Position numbers and translations under genes: made by a program | Source of the DNA: Glaciecola sp964643575 | GTDB lineage: Bacteria; Pseudomonadota; Gammaproteobacteria; Enterobacterales; Alteromonadaceae | Assembly (NCBI GenBank): GCA_964643575.1 | Contig: CAZXTD010000076.1 | Coordinates: forward strand, 1-18,506 | DNA length: 18,506 nucleotides | Reading direction: 5' to 3' | In this document: piece after piece, positions 1-7,075 of the stretch | How the letters are laid out: each line of letters begins with the position of its first letter | Position numbering within the stretch: the first letter of the stretch is position 1 | The notes under the pieces: model-generated | The model's database searches: none | The model's input: only the letters and a program-made list of their open reading frames with translations | What the model was told of the DNA's origin: nothing

Positions 1-143
1 AAATGACGCATCAAAGGATTAACTTGCAGTGCCCAGCATTGGCTAGAAAAACAGACATACTATCGGGCTAAATGTTTTAGGCTCGAGGTCGATAAATAGA
101 TTCGCACAAATTTTTGTCGACCTTATAGTAAGAGGTACTGTTA

Positions 144-659
144 ATGCAACAACGTGGTTTTACGTTAATAGAGTTAATTATCGTAATTGTTATTGTAGGT
201 GTTCTAGCTGTTGTCGCGGTGCCGCGCTTTGTAGGGCTGAGCACCGATGCCCGAATAGCCGCTTTGACCGGTGTACAAACTAATTTTGAATCAGGATTAA
301 AACTCGTTAGGATGAAGCAGCAGTTTATTGACCGTAGACTGCCATCGCACGACTCGCGTCAATATTGGATAGATATGAACAATAATGGCATTGTTGACGG
401 CGACTCATCAAACGATCAAACCTCTTTTGAAGGCCGTGATGGTGTCGATATTTTAGCGTTCAATAATGGTGAAATTGATAATTATCAGTTGCATAAACTT
501 ATTGTCGAAGCAGAAGGCATTGTGGTGATGCACATCCCAGAAATAGAAGAAGTGGATATTGGCTTTGACACTGACGAAGACGGTGAGGTTGCTGACGATG
601 GCTGTTATATCAAATACCATCAAATAAATGGCTTTACGCGGCACTTTGATAATTGCTAA
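144..659 (+). CDS. Type IV pilin-like / MSHA-type prepilin protein
   Basis: A 171-residue prepilin. The N-terminus MQQRG^FTLIE is a class III (prepilin peptidase) signal: a short basic leader, cleavage after Gly5, Phe at +1 and Glu at +5. A hydrophobic helix follows (about residues 8-27) that would anchor the subunit and pack in a pilus or pseudopilus core. The rest is a small acidic C-terminal domain with two Cys (154, 171) that could form the C-terminal disulfide typical of pilins. Two Asp/Asn-rich loops (77-85 and 142-152) resemble EF-hand-type calcium sites. A Shine-Dalgarno sequence (AGAGG, 131-135) sits 8 nt before the ATG. No other pilus or secretion gene is visible, so whether it belongs to an MSHA-like pilus, a type IV pilus or a type II secretion system cannot be told. 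The prepilin assignment is firm; the machine is not. Confidence 0.85.
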   Translation: MQQRGFTLIELIIVIVIVGVLAVVAVPRFVGLSTDARIAALTGVQTNFESGLKLVRMKQQFIDRRLPSHDSRQYWIDMNNNGIVDGDSSNDQTSFEGRDGVDILAFNNGEIDNYQLHKLIVEAEGIVVMHIPEIEEVDIGFDTDEDGEVADDGCYIKYHQINGFTRHFDNC

Positions 660-668
660 AAAAACAAA

Positions 669-697
669 AAAAAGGCGAATTGTTAATTCGCCTTTTT
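669..697. terminator. Bidirectional intrinsic terminator between convergent genes
   Basis: A perfect hairpin with stem AGGCGAATT (672-680 side) against AATTCGCCT around a GTT loop (682-684). It is flanked by an A-run on the left (661-673) and a T-run on the right (693-697). It begins about 10 nt after the prepilin stop and ends about 10 nt before the protease stop on the other strand. The A and T tracts on the two sides let it act as a Rho-independent terminator for both convergent genes. Confidence 0.85.
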
Positions 698-707
698 ACT
701 ATTAAAA

Positions 708-2375
708 CTACTCGTAACTATAGCGCATAGTGACACCGCTAAAGGTTGAATAGGCACGAATGCCTATCTTATAGTCACCCGCTTGTGGATTATTAAAAGT
801 ACATACCTCATTGTTACCGTTCTTGTATGGGCGACAATCGTAACTGTTAGTTTGAGGCTCAGAGCCTCGTTTGATGTACAAGTCAGCATCGCCACTCCCG
901 CCTGAAATTCGGACAGTCAAAGTGGATACACCTGCTGGTACACTCCAATTATAACGTTTCCATGTGTTGCGGCTGCCCGACAAGTTATTTAGCTGGCCAT
1001 TGACTGGCGTTACGCCGCCACCGCCACCGCCGCCAGAGCCGTCGCAACCGCCGTTTTCAATATAATCGTATGCAGCGCGCGCTTTCACAATTCCGTGGCC
1101 GTACAAGTTATCTTTACCTGCACTACCTTTGTCTTTAGCCGTCGCATTTAAGGCATTTCGAATTTGCTCGTTTGAGCATTGAGGGAAAAAGCTCCATACA
1201 AGAGCAGCAGCGCCTACCACATGCGGGGTCGCCATAGATGTGCCACTAATACTGTTGTAGGTGTTAACCGGCCATGTAGATTGAACCGCTGAACCGGGTC
1301 CCGCGATTTCGACAGCATTGTTGTACTGAGAGTATGAGGCTCTATTCTCATTTGAATCGACAGCCGCGACAGATACCACAGCAGGGTAAGATGCTGGATA
1401 GGACTTTGTGCTATTACCTGCATTTCCGGCGGCAGCGACTAACAAAATACCATCGTCTGCGAAATTTTGCATAGCGGTCTGTTCTGCATTGGAAGCGCTA
1501 CCGCCACCTAAACTCATATTAACAACGTTTGCGCCAGCATTTTTACACTGACTAATTGCGGTGATTAAATCAGATGCAAATGTCCATTGCCCGCTGTCGT
1601 TGAAAATTTTGACAATGTGCATGTCAACACCAGGATAAACCCCAACAACACCTTGGTTGTTAGATAAGGCCGCAATGGTGCCTGCTACGTGGGTGCCGTG
1701 ACCATTGCCATCGTTGTACCAATTACCCACTTGGTTATTGTTAGCTTGTCCGGATACGCCATCGCTTGTATCGGGAAGGTCTGGGTGATTCAAATTATAG
1801 CCAGTATCAATGACACAGACTTTTCGAGCAGCTAAATCGTTTTGCACTAGCTGTGGCGCTTGCACCATATTTATACCATAAGGACGGGTTTCGGCCATCA
1901 ACCTGCGTCGAGCATCAATCGAAATGTCGGCAATATTGTTATTAGCCAAAAGCTTTCGTGCGCTTGCCTTGGTCATTTTGGCGACCATCATGTTTTGTTC
2001 TGGCAGACTCCTGATGCTTTGGGCGCCTCCTGCTCGTAAGATGTTTTGTGCTGCACTTTCGTTGAGCACGCCGTTTTCTACCGCTTTTCCGATACCGCTA
2101 GTACGTCCAAAGCGTGAGCTCCCTTTGGCATCCTCTTTTGTTTCTGTGAACGTCACAATGTAGCGATCTTTCACCATGTAGTCGGCTATCGAGAACGAAG
2201 CTGTTTTGGCGCTTGCGCTTATGTTTGCTTGAATATCCTGAGTTTTTTGCTCGACCGGTGCATTGGTTTGAGCAGATACGCCTGTTGCGATAGCGCTCAA
2301 GGCGATTGCGCTAAAGCCTAGTGCGCCAAAACCTAGTGCAGAGGCCGTCTTTGTTTTTATCGTTTTATTATTCAT
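708..2375 (-). CDS. Secreted subtilisin-like serine protease (S8) with PPC domain
   Basis: An extracellular endopeptidase, 555 residues from the chosen start. Order of domains (numbering from the upstream ATG at 2390; subtract 5 for the chosen start): Sec signal peptide ending near GVSA^Q (about 40), I9-type inhibitory propeptide (about 76-166), S8 catalytic domain (about 185-445), a Gly7 linker (453-459), and a C-terminal pre-peptidase C-terminal (PPC) beta domain (about 465-560) with a Cys pair at 519/530. The triad is visible as Asp195 (VIDTGYN), His231 (GHGTHVAG) and Ser385 (SGTSMATPH), with oxyanion Asn323 (AAGNAGNS). I chose the ATG at 2375 (MNNKTIKTK) because GGAA lies just upstream of it, while the ATG at 2390 has no clear ribosome site; either start keeps the signal peptide. 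Such proteases are usually secreted as zymogens, mature by autocleavage, and can lose the PPC domain. No secretion or inhibitor partner is adjacent. The catalytic machinery looks complete. Confidence 0.95.
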   Translation of the reverse strand: MNNKTIKTKTASALGFGALGFSAIALSAIATGVSAQTNAPVEQKTQDIQANISASAKTASFSIADYMVKDRYIVTFTETKEDAKGSSRFGRTSGIGKAVENGVLNESAAQNILRAGGAQSIRSLPEQNMMVAKMTKASARKLLANNNIADISIDARRRLMAETRPYGINMVQAPQLVQNDLAARKVCVIDTGYNLNHPDLPDTSDGVSGQANNNQVGNWYNDGNGHGTHVAGTIAALSNNQGVVGVYPGVDMHIVKIFNDSGQWTFASDLITAISQCKNAGANVVNMSLGGGSASNAEQTAMQNFADDGILLVAAAGNAGNSTKSYPASYPAVVSVAAVDSNENRASYSQYNNAVEIAGPGSAVQSTWPVNTYNSISGTSMATPHVVGAAALVWSFFPQCSNEQIRNALNATAKDKGSAGKDNLYGHGIVKARAAYDYIENGGCDGSGGGGGGGVTPVNGQLNNLSGSRNTWKRYNWSVPAGVSTLTVRISGGSGDADLYIKRGSEPQTNSYDCRPYKNGNNEVCTFNNPQAGDYKIGIRAYSTFSGVTMRYSYE

Positions 2376-2390
2376 GTAGATGTGTTCCAT

Positions 2391-2834
2391 CGTTGTGTTG
2401 ATTTAGGGAATTGAGGTGTTGAGTGACCTCAATAACTAAGCTAAACCTATGTCATTGATGGCGCAATATTTCTAAGCAATTGTTAAATATAAGAAAACAT
2501 GTAGAACTGTGTTGCAAATATGCGACTATTGGTGATCAGCGACAAAAATTTGCTCTGACAGTCATTGTTTATAAGAGAAGACATTCGTAAATAATAATTT
2601 ACATGTTTACATTCGTTTAACTTAAAAACTAAATTTAATAATAGAAAAATTAATATGTAAGACGAAAGTATAAGTATTTGTTTTTATTGTTCTTATGCAG
2701 ATTGATCGAAAGCTCAGATCAAGTGCCTTTTTTACATAAACGTACGTAAAAGTTATCGCTAGTACTAGTATTTTGGTGAATTATTAGTCATATTTATTCT
2801 ACACAAATAGGCTAACAAAGAATTACAATCCAAT
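2391..2834. other. AT-rich divergent intergenic region with short palindromes
   Basis: About 440 bases between the divergent protease and cyclase genes, with no convincing ORF. It must hold both promoters, but no sigma-70 pair stands out; TTGGTG (2773) and TATTCT (2795), 16 bp apart, are a weak candidate for the + gene. Symmetric elements are an 8-bp-arm inverted repeat at 2410-2433, ACGTACGT at 2740-2747 inside TTTTAC/GTAAAA arms (2730-2751), and CTAGTACTAG at 2759-2768. Functions are unknown. The composition is more AT-rich than the flanking genes, as expected for regulatory DNA. Confidence 0.6.
2410..2433. repeat. Inverted repeat ATTGAGGT-N8-ACCTCAAT upstream of protease
   Basis: Arms of 8 bp (2410-2417 and 2426-2433) are perfectly complementary around an 8-nt spacer. 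The element lies 35-58 nt upstream of the chosen protease start. It could be an operator or a hairpin in the untranslated leader. No T-run follows it on the protease (-) strand, so it does not look like a terminator. Confidence 0.5.
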
Positions 2835-3650
2835 ATGCATTCGACACAGCCAGCCTATAGCGTTTACTTTAAGCTAATACAATTCATTATTTTTAGCTTT
2901 ATCGGTATTGCATCGGCGACTGCGTCTACCGATAACGTTCGTTTTAAAAAGCTTGATATAGAAAGCGGCCTGTCTCAGCAAAGTGTTGCAGCCATCTATC
3001 AAGACAGTAAAGGTTTTATGTGGTTTGGTACTCAAGAAGGGCTAAACCGCTATGATGGCGTATCTTTTACAGTTTACTCAATCGATTTTAAAAACCCTTA
3101 TTCTATTTCGTCTCCTTGGATACACTCAATCACCGAAGATAAACATGGCAATATTTGGGTTGGCACAAAAAATGGCGTGAGCGTATTGGATATTAGTACG
3201 CAACGTTTCACGCGGTATTTAGCTAATGACGCTGATAATACAATCAATCACAAAACTGCTCGCGTCGTTTTTAGAGATTCAAACGACACAATGTGGGTTG
3301 CTACAAGCAGGGGCTTGAACAAGTATCTTCAAAACGAGAACAAGTTTAAGCGTTTTGATTTTGTAAATGGCAATGGATCCTCTATTGATGTTTTTGCAGT
3401 AACCGAGGATAGCTCAGGAATGCTTTGGTTGGGTACTGACGGTTATGGTCTTGCCGTGTTTGACCCAACAAAAGAGCAACTCACTTTTGTTGCAGATTCG
3501 ATGAACAATCCTCAATCGGCCAAAGGGGTTAGGGTGCGTTCATTATATATAGACGACCAGCAGATGCTTTGGGTTGGTACAAATGGAAGTGGCGTCTATA
3601 AAGTAGACTTGAACCAATCATATAGTGATAACAGTCCGTTAAACGCTTAG
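2835..3650 (+). CDS. N-terminal fragment: signal peptide and first propeller blades of sensor
   Basis: A 271-residue product. It has an N-terminal signal peptide or anchor (hydrophobic core about 13-29, likely cut near SATA^ST) and then five Reg_prop-type blades, each with a motif such as MWFGTQEGLNRYD, IWVGTKNGV or LWVGTNGSG. These repeats form the periplasmic ligand-sensing beta-propellers of hybrid two-component and GGDEF sensors. It ends at TAG after blade 5, so on its own it would be an incomplete propeller without membrane anchor or output and is unlikely to work alone. No clear Shine-Dalgarno precedes ATG 2835; the start is chosen because the signal peptide follows directly. Confidence 0.75.
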   Translation: MHSTQPAYSVYFKLIQFIIFSFIGIASATASTDNVRFKKLDIESGLSQQSVAAIYQDSKGFMWFGTQEGLNRYDGVSFTVYSIDFKNPYSISSPWIHSITEDKHGNIWVGTKNGVSVLDISTQRFTRYLANDADNTINHKTARVVFRDSNDTMWVATSRGLNKYLQNENKFKRFDFVNGNGSSIDVFAVTEDSSGMLWLGTDGYGLAVFDPTKEQLTFVADSMNNPQSAKGVRVRSLYIDDQQMLWVGTNGSGVYKVDLNQSYSDNSPLNA

Positions 3651-3686
3651 ACCTTCAGTAATATATCGACTAGCATTGTTGCTGCA

Positions 3687-6083
3687 ATGGCAACAGACAA
3701 TCAAAATACTCTGTGGATAGGATCCAGTGACGGTTTGTACTATAAAACTGTCAATTCAAAAGGAAAATTTAGCAAGCTCATAGCAGGCTTTGAAACCAAT
3801 TATGGTATCCACAATGCTCGTATTCAAAGTTTATATCAGGACAGATCTGGCGTATTTTGGGTCGGTACCTTTACCGGCCTGAATAAATGGAATACCCGCA
3901 CCACACAATTTGATCATTACTTGGTTGGTAATTACACCGACGGTCCTACTGTCAACAATATTACCGCAATTGGCCAAGGCCTTGGCGAAAAAATACTCAT
4001 TAGCAGCTACCGTGGTTTGCACTCTGTTGATACAAACACACTAGAGCAAACCCCCATCCCTTTAAAAACACAAGAAAAAGATGGCTTATTAAGCCAAGCG
4101 GTCATGTCAATATTAAAAGTGAGCGACAATGAGATATGGTTAGGTTATCGGCGCAGTGGCTTGACCAAATACAACCCTACTGCGAATACATTTACACACT
4201 ATGTTCACGACCGTGACAACGAAAAGTCGATAGCGGCAAATGGCATAACATCAATCATAAAAGCACGAAACGGCACTTTATGGTTTGCCACGTTTGGCGG
4301 CGGTATAAGCCGCTACAATGCACAAACGAATGACTTTACTTCTTTTCAATACAATCCTAATGATGTGGCTACTTTGAGTAGCAACAAGATCATTTCTTTG
4401 TTTGAGACGAGTGACGAAAAGCTGTGGGTGGGCACTTGGGATGCAGGCGTTAATTTGTTTGTGCCTGAGTTTGAAACGGCCTACAGAATATCCACCAACC
4501 CAGATGCCCTAGACAGCATCGGTAATAATATTGTGCTTAGCATATTTGAAGATTCACAAAACAACATATGGCTCGCCACCCATGGCATAGGTGCTAACCT
4601 GTTACGTAACGAGAATTTTGAGGCAGGTAAGTTAGAATTCGAAAGCTTTTATTTTGAAACAGGTATGCCAAGTAACGTCGTCCACAGTATATTAGAAGAC
4701 GACAGCGCTTACTTGTGGATGAGCACAAATAATGGCCTAGTAAAGTTAGATCCAAAAACGCAAGAAATTGATGTGTTTAAAGTTTCTCATGGCCTACAAG
4801 GCAATGAGTACAACTCGGGTGCGTATTTTAAAGATAACAAAGGCTATTTGTATTTCGGCGGCTTAAATGGCGTGACACGTTTTCTTCCTGAAAATATCAA
4901 ACCTAACCCTGTGATACCCAACGTAGAGTTAACGGCGTTTCAACGCTTAAATACTTTTACGCCATTGGCAAGTGTGCTCAATGATGATGGCGAGATAGAA
5001 GTTAACTATACCGACAAATTAATTGGGCTAGAATTTGCGGCTCTAGATTTTTCGTCACCAAAAGATAATCAATATAAATATAAACTAGAGGGCTTTGACG
5101 ACCAATGGGTTGAGGTAAGCGGAAATAGACGTGCTACTTATACCAATTTGCCGGCAGGAGAGTATTTATTCAGAGTTTTAGCATCCAACAGTGACGGAAT
5201 CTGGAATGAGAAGGGTACCCCTGTGCCGATTATTGTCTTGCCAGCACCTTGGTTTTCGTGGTGGGCATATACCTTCTATACACTCACTTCATTACTACTA
5301 CTATTGTTTGCTTACAAGGCCTACCGCCGTCGAGAATTTTCACGTACGCAATATCAAATAAAACTTGAGAGTGAGGTGAACTACAGAACAGCGCAACTCA
5401 GCCAAGCAAACTCACAACTACTTCAGGCTAGTATTACCGATCAATTAACAGGGCTGTTCAATCGCCGATATTTGGCACAAGTAATAGACCAACACATTGC
5501 TGCAATAGAAAGTGAGTTTTCTCGCGCGCAATTTGAGCAATCCAACGGTGCCCAAACCAGTGGCCCTCGACTCATGTTTTTGATGTTCGACTTAGACAAC
5601 TTTAAACCTATAAACGATAGCTTTGGTCATGATTCAGGAGATATTGTGATTGAACAAGTGTCTAATATCCTGAAACAAGTGTGCAGAAAAGGGGATATTA
5701 TTGTTAGGTGGGGTGGCGACGAATTTCTTGTCGTAGCCAAAGTGGAAGATGTCGAGCAAGCGAAAGCCTTAGCAGAGCGCATCCGATTGGCTATTTCTAA
5801 CTGCAGATTTAATGCTGACGCCAGTCACACTATTCATTTATCAAGCTCAGTAGGTTTCGCTCTCTATCCGTTCAATCATCATCAAGTGCAAGCCTTGGAT
5901 TGGAAGCAGATACACTTGCTAGCAGATAGTGCGCTTTACATGTCCAAAGCTGCGGGGCGAAACACATGGACTGGTATTGTACAGACCGAGAAAAAAATAC
6001 CACAAGAGCGCTTAGAGACTCTCGTTCCAAACATTAAACAAGCGGCTAGCGATAACTATGTTCAAGTACTGGCCCGAGAGTGA
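3687..6083 (+). CDS. C-terminal fragment: propeller, Y_Y_Y, membrane helix and GGDEF diguanylate cyclase
   Basis: 798 residues from the first ATG after the stop. It contains nine propeller blades (about 1-405), a Y_Y_Y immunoglobulin-like domain (about 440-517), a transmembrane helix (526-545), a short linker helix, and a GGDEF domain (about 583-760). The cyclase looks competent: GGDEF at 676-680, the metal/substrate region FDLDNFK at 634-640, the N-terminal DQLTGLFNRR motif, and an RxxD inhibitory site (RKGD, 667-670) five residues ahead of GGDEF. It would make cyclic di-GMP from two GTP, with product feedback. No ribosome site precedes ATG 3687 and the fragment lacks a signal peptide. If translated by re-initiation, the propeller side might not be exported correctly. 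Sixteen bases separate its stop from the convergent lipoprotein gene. Confidence 0.85.
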   Translation: MATDNQNTLWIGSSDGLYYKTVNSKGKFSKLIAGFETNYGIHNARIQSLYQDRSGVFWVGTFTGLNKWNTRTTQFDHYLVGNYTDGPTVNNITAIGQGLGEKILISSYRGLHSVDTNTLEQTPIPLKTQEKDGLLSQAVMSILKVSDNEIWLGYRRSGLTKYNPTANTFTHYVHDRDNEKSIAANGITSIIKARNGTLWFATFGGGISRYNAQTNDFTSFQYNPNDVATLSSNKIISLFETSDEKLWVGTWDAGVNLFVPEFETAYRISTNPDALDSIGNNIVLSIFEDSQNNIWLATHGIGANLLRNENFEAGKLEFESFYFETGMPSNVVHSILEDDSAYLWMSTNNGLVKLDPKTQEIDVFKVSHGLQGNEYNSGAYFKDNKGYLYFGGLNGVTRFLPENIKPNPVIPNVELTAFQRLNTFTPLASVLNDDGEIEVNYTDKLIGLEFAALDFSSPKDNQYKYKLEGFDDQWVEVSGNRRATYTNLPAGEYLFRVLASNSDGIWNEKGTPVPIIVLPAPWFSWWAYTFYTLTSLLLLLFAYKAYRRREFSRTQYQIKLESEVNYRTAQLSQANSQLLQASITDQLTGLFNRRYLAQVIDQHIAAIESEFSRAQFEQSNGAQTSGPRLMFLMFDLDNFKPINDSFGHDSGDIVIEQVSNILKQVCRKGDIIVRWGGDEFLVVAKVEDVEQAKALAERIRLAISNCRFNADASHTIHLSSSVGFALYPFNHHQVQALDWKQIHLLADSALYMSKAAGRNTWTGIVQTEKKIPQERLETLVPNIKQAASDNYVQVLARE

Positions 6084-6099
6084 TTGTCGTTTTGGTAAC

Positions 6100-6783
6100 T
6101 TACATTTGAAAGTCTTCTACCACTTTATCAAGCGTCGACTTATCTTCAATATCAAGTTCTACTGGGCGCTGAAGTATAATCTGACCTTCAACAATTGAGC
6201 CGCTTTCGATAACGAGTTTAGGGTCTTTTCCTTGATAATTGTTTCGTTTATTCCATTGAAAAACAATGTCGCCGTTAACAGAAGTGTTGTCTTCAAGGTA
6301 TATCGAACCATTAACGGTTTCGATATTTTTTTCAATGCTTACTCCTTCTAAGTTGATGCTGCCGTTTACCGTTGAAACTGTCCCGCCTACATTACTGTTA
6401 TGCTTAAGCTTTATTGATCCGTTTACGGTACTCACGTCGCCAGCGCTACGCAAACCTTCATCACTACTGAGTGAGCCATTAACCGTAGAAAGCTCATCTA
6501 CTCGAGCATCAGACCCAACCCGCAGTCGGCCATTAACGCTAGATACCTTGCCTGCATCTACGTTATCACCTAGCTTCAGTCCGCCGTTTACCGACGATAC
6601 ATTACCCACTGTTTTACCATCGCCTATTGAAATGCTCTTATTCACTTCAGAATAATTCTTACCATCTGACCATGAATTGCTATTTTCACCTGCACCTACA
6701 TGAACAACGCAGCCAGCTAATAAAATAATAGACACTACAGAACCCACAAAAGTGAAGACGGGTTTACGCATTTGATTTCTCAT
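6100..6783 (-). CDS. Lipoprotein with VNG-repeat beta-solenoid (bactofilin/adhesin-like)
   Basis: A 227-residue envelope lipoprotein. The signal peptide has a positively charged start, a hydrophobic core (8-22) and a lipobox LAGC with Cys25 as the lipidated residue. Residues about 44-172 consist of 18-19-residue repeats centred on SSVNG/STVNGS. These alternate short beta-strand segments with Gly/Asn turns, as expected for a beta-helix or bactofilin-like/DUF4097-like solenoid. A short acidic tail follows (IEDKSTLDKVVEDF). The start at 6783 is supported by AGGAA five nt upstream; an internal ATG (MRKPV) is a poorer choice. Residue +2 after the Cys is Val, so outer-membrane sorting rather than inner-membrane retention is expected. 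The function is unknown; a surface or periplasmic scaffold is a guess from shape. It is transcribed toward the cyclase and away from the prp operon. Confidence 0.8.
   Translation of the reverse strand: MRNQMRKPVFTFVGSVVSIILLAGCVVHVGAGENSNSWSDGKNYSEVNKSISIGDGKTVGNVSSVNGGLKLGDNVDAGKVSSVNGRLRVGSDARVDELSTVNGSLSSDEGLRSAGDVSTVNGSIKLKHNSNVGGTVSTVNGSINLEGVSIEKNIETVNGSIYLEDNTSVNGDIVFQWNKRNNYQGKDPKLVIESGSIVEGQIILQRPVELDIEDKSTLDKVVEDFQM
6268..6654 (-). repeat. Tandem 54/57-bp coding repeats of the solenoid lipoprotein
   Basis: Copies of the codon block for VNG(S/G/R) recur at + strand positions near 6308, 6362, 6419, 6476, 6530 and 6584, with steps of 54 or 57 bp (18 or 19 codons). The protein period is well kept, while third codon positions differ between copies (CCATTAAC versus CCGTTTAC on the + strand). 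The array is therefore an old duplication held by selection, not a recent slippage tract. Confidence 0.75.
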
Positions 6784-6801
6784 TGTTTTTCCTTAAAAGT
6801 G

Positions 6802-6820
6802 ATGCCAATCATTATGGCAT
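6802..6820. promoter_or_regulatory. Inverted repeat ATGCCA-N7-TGGCAT in lipoprotein leader
   Basis: Six-base arms (6802-6807 and 6815-6820) around a seven-base spacer lie 19-37 nt upstream of the lipoprotein ATG (6783, minus strand). The position fits a transcription-factor site near the start of transcription, or a leader hairpin. No known factor is assigned. Confidence 0.35.
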
Positions 6821-6973
6821 GTAGTCTATGTAACTAGCGGGCAATGTAAGCAACGGTTTGTTTTTCCGCAGGCCTTAGCAACTCATGCGTAGTTACTCTT
6901 ATTTAGTGGGTCGCGCTGCAAAATGAAAAGGTTTAAAAACACTGAAAAAAATTTAAATAATTTTCTACCTAAC

Positions 6974-6985
6974 ATTGTCGACAAT
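6974..6985. promoter_or_regulatory. Operator O1 for the GntR/FCD regulator
   Basis: A perfect 12-bp palindrome, ATTGTCGACAAT. It fits the TNGT...ACNA pattern typical of FCD-type GntR (FadR-like) regulators. An identical copy lies exactly 63 bp downstream at the promoter -10 region, about six helical turns away and so on the same DNA face. This one is upstream of the predicted -35, suitable for cooperative binding or looping. Assignment to the adjacent regulator is inferred. Confidence 0.7.
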
Positions 6986-7010
6986 TAGTCTTATATTTAT
7001 AGGTTTAAGC

Positions 7011-7039
7011 TTGAATTATGCCTTTTATCAGTATATATT
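7011..7039 (+). promoter_or_regulatory. Predicted sigma-70 promoter of the prp operon
   Basis: TTGAAT (7011-7016) and TATATT (7034-7039) are separated by exactly 17 bp, giving 4/6 and 5/6 matches to the consensus. Transcription would start near 7046, leaving a leader of about 30 nt before the regulator gene. The -10 overlaps the left end of operator O2, so a bound repressor would block polymerase. Confidence 0.6.
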
Positions 7040-7048
7040 GTCGACAAT
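7037..7048. promoter_or_regulatory. Operator O2 overlapping the prp promoter
   Basis: The second perfect ATTGTCGACAAT palindrome. It overlaps the predicted -10 hexamer and covers the expected start site, the classic position for repression. A shorter match (TTGTCGACAA) recurs inside the regulator gene at 7190-7199. Confidence 0.75.
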
Positions 7049-7075
7049 TTAAAAAGAGCATATTAAAATTTCGTT

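Larger units (their letters stand above)
2835..6083 (+). pseudogene. Interrupted double-propeller sensor diguanylate cyclase (in-frame TAG)
   Basis: The two pieces are one reading frame (both frame 3) broken only by TAG at 3648-3650. The 12 codons between this stop and the next ATG also read as sensible protein. Counting propeller blades by the W-[ILFVM]-[GAS]-T-like motif gives 5 before the stop and 9 after it. The total of 14 is two complete seven-bladed propellers, the normal architecture for this sensor class. The intact product would be about 1,082 residues: signal peptide, two Reg_prop propellers in the periplasm, Y_Y_Y domain, one membrane helix, short coiled linker and cytoplasmic GGDEF. 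No base is inserted or deleted, so a point substitution (for example CAG to TAG), a sequencing error, or TAG suppression all fit. Codon use and domain motifs downstream are not decayed, so the change looks recent or tolerated. Confidence 0.8.

Noticed and set aside
101..129. Sigma-70-like promoter TTCGCA-N17-TATAGT before the prepilin
   Set aside because: Transcription would begin near 136, downstream of the Shine-Dalgarno at 131-135, giving an essentially leaderless message; the -35 is also weak. Probably coincidental.
1014..1036. GCC/GCCG-rich tract as a microsatellite or structural repeat
   Set aside because: It encodes the Gly7 linker between the protease and PPC domains; a normal coding explanation suffices.
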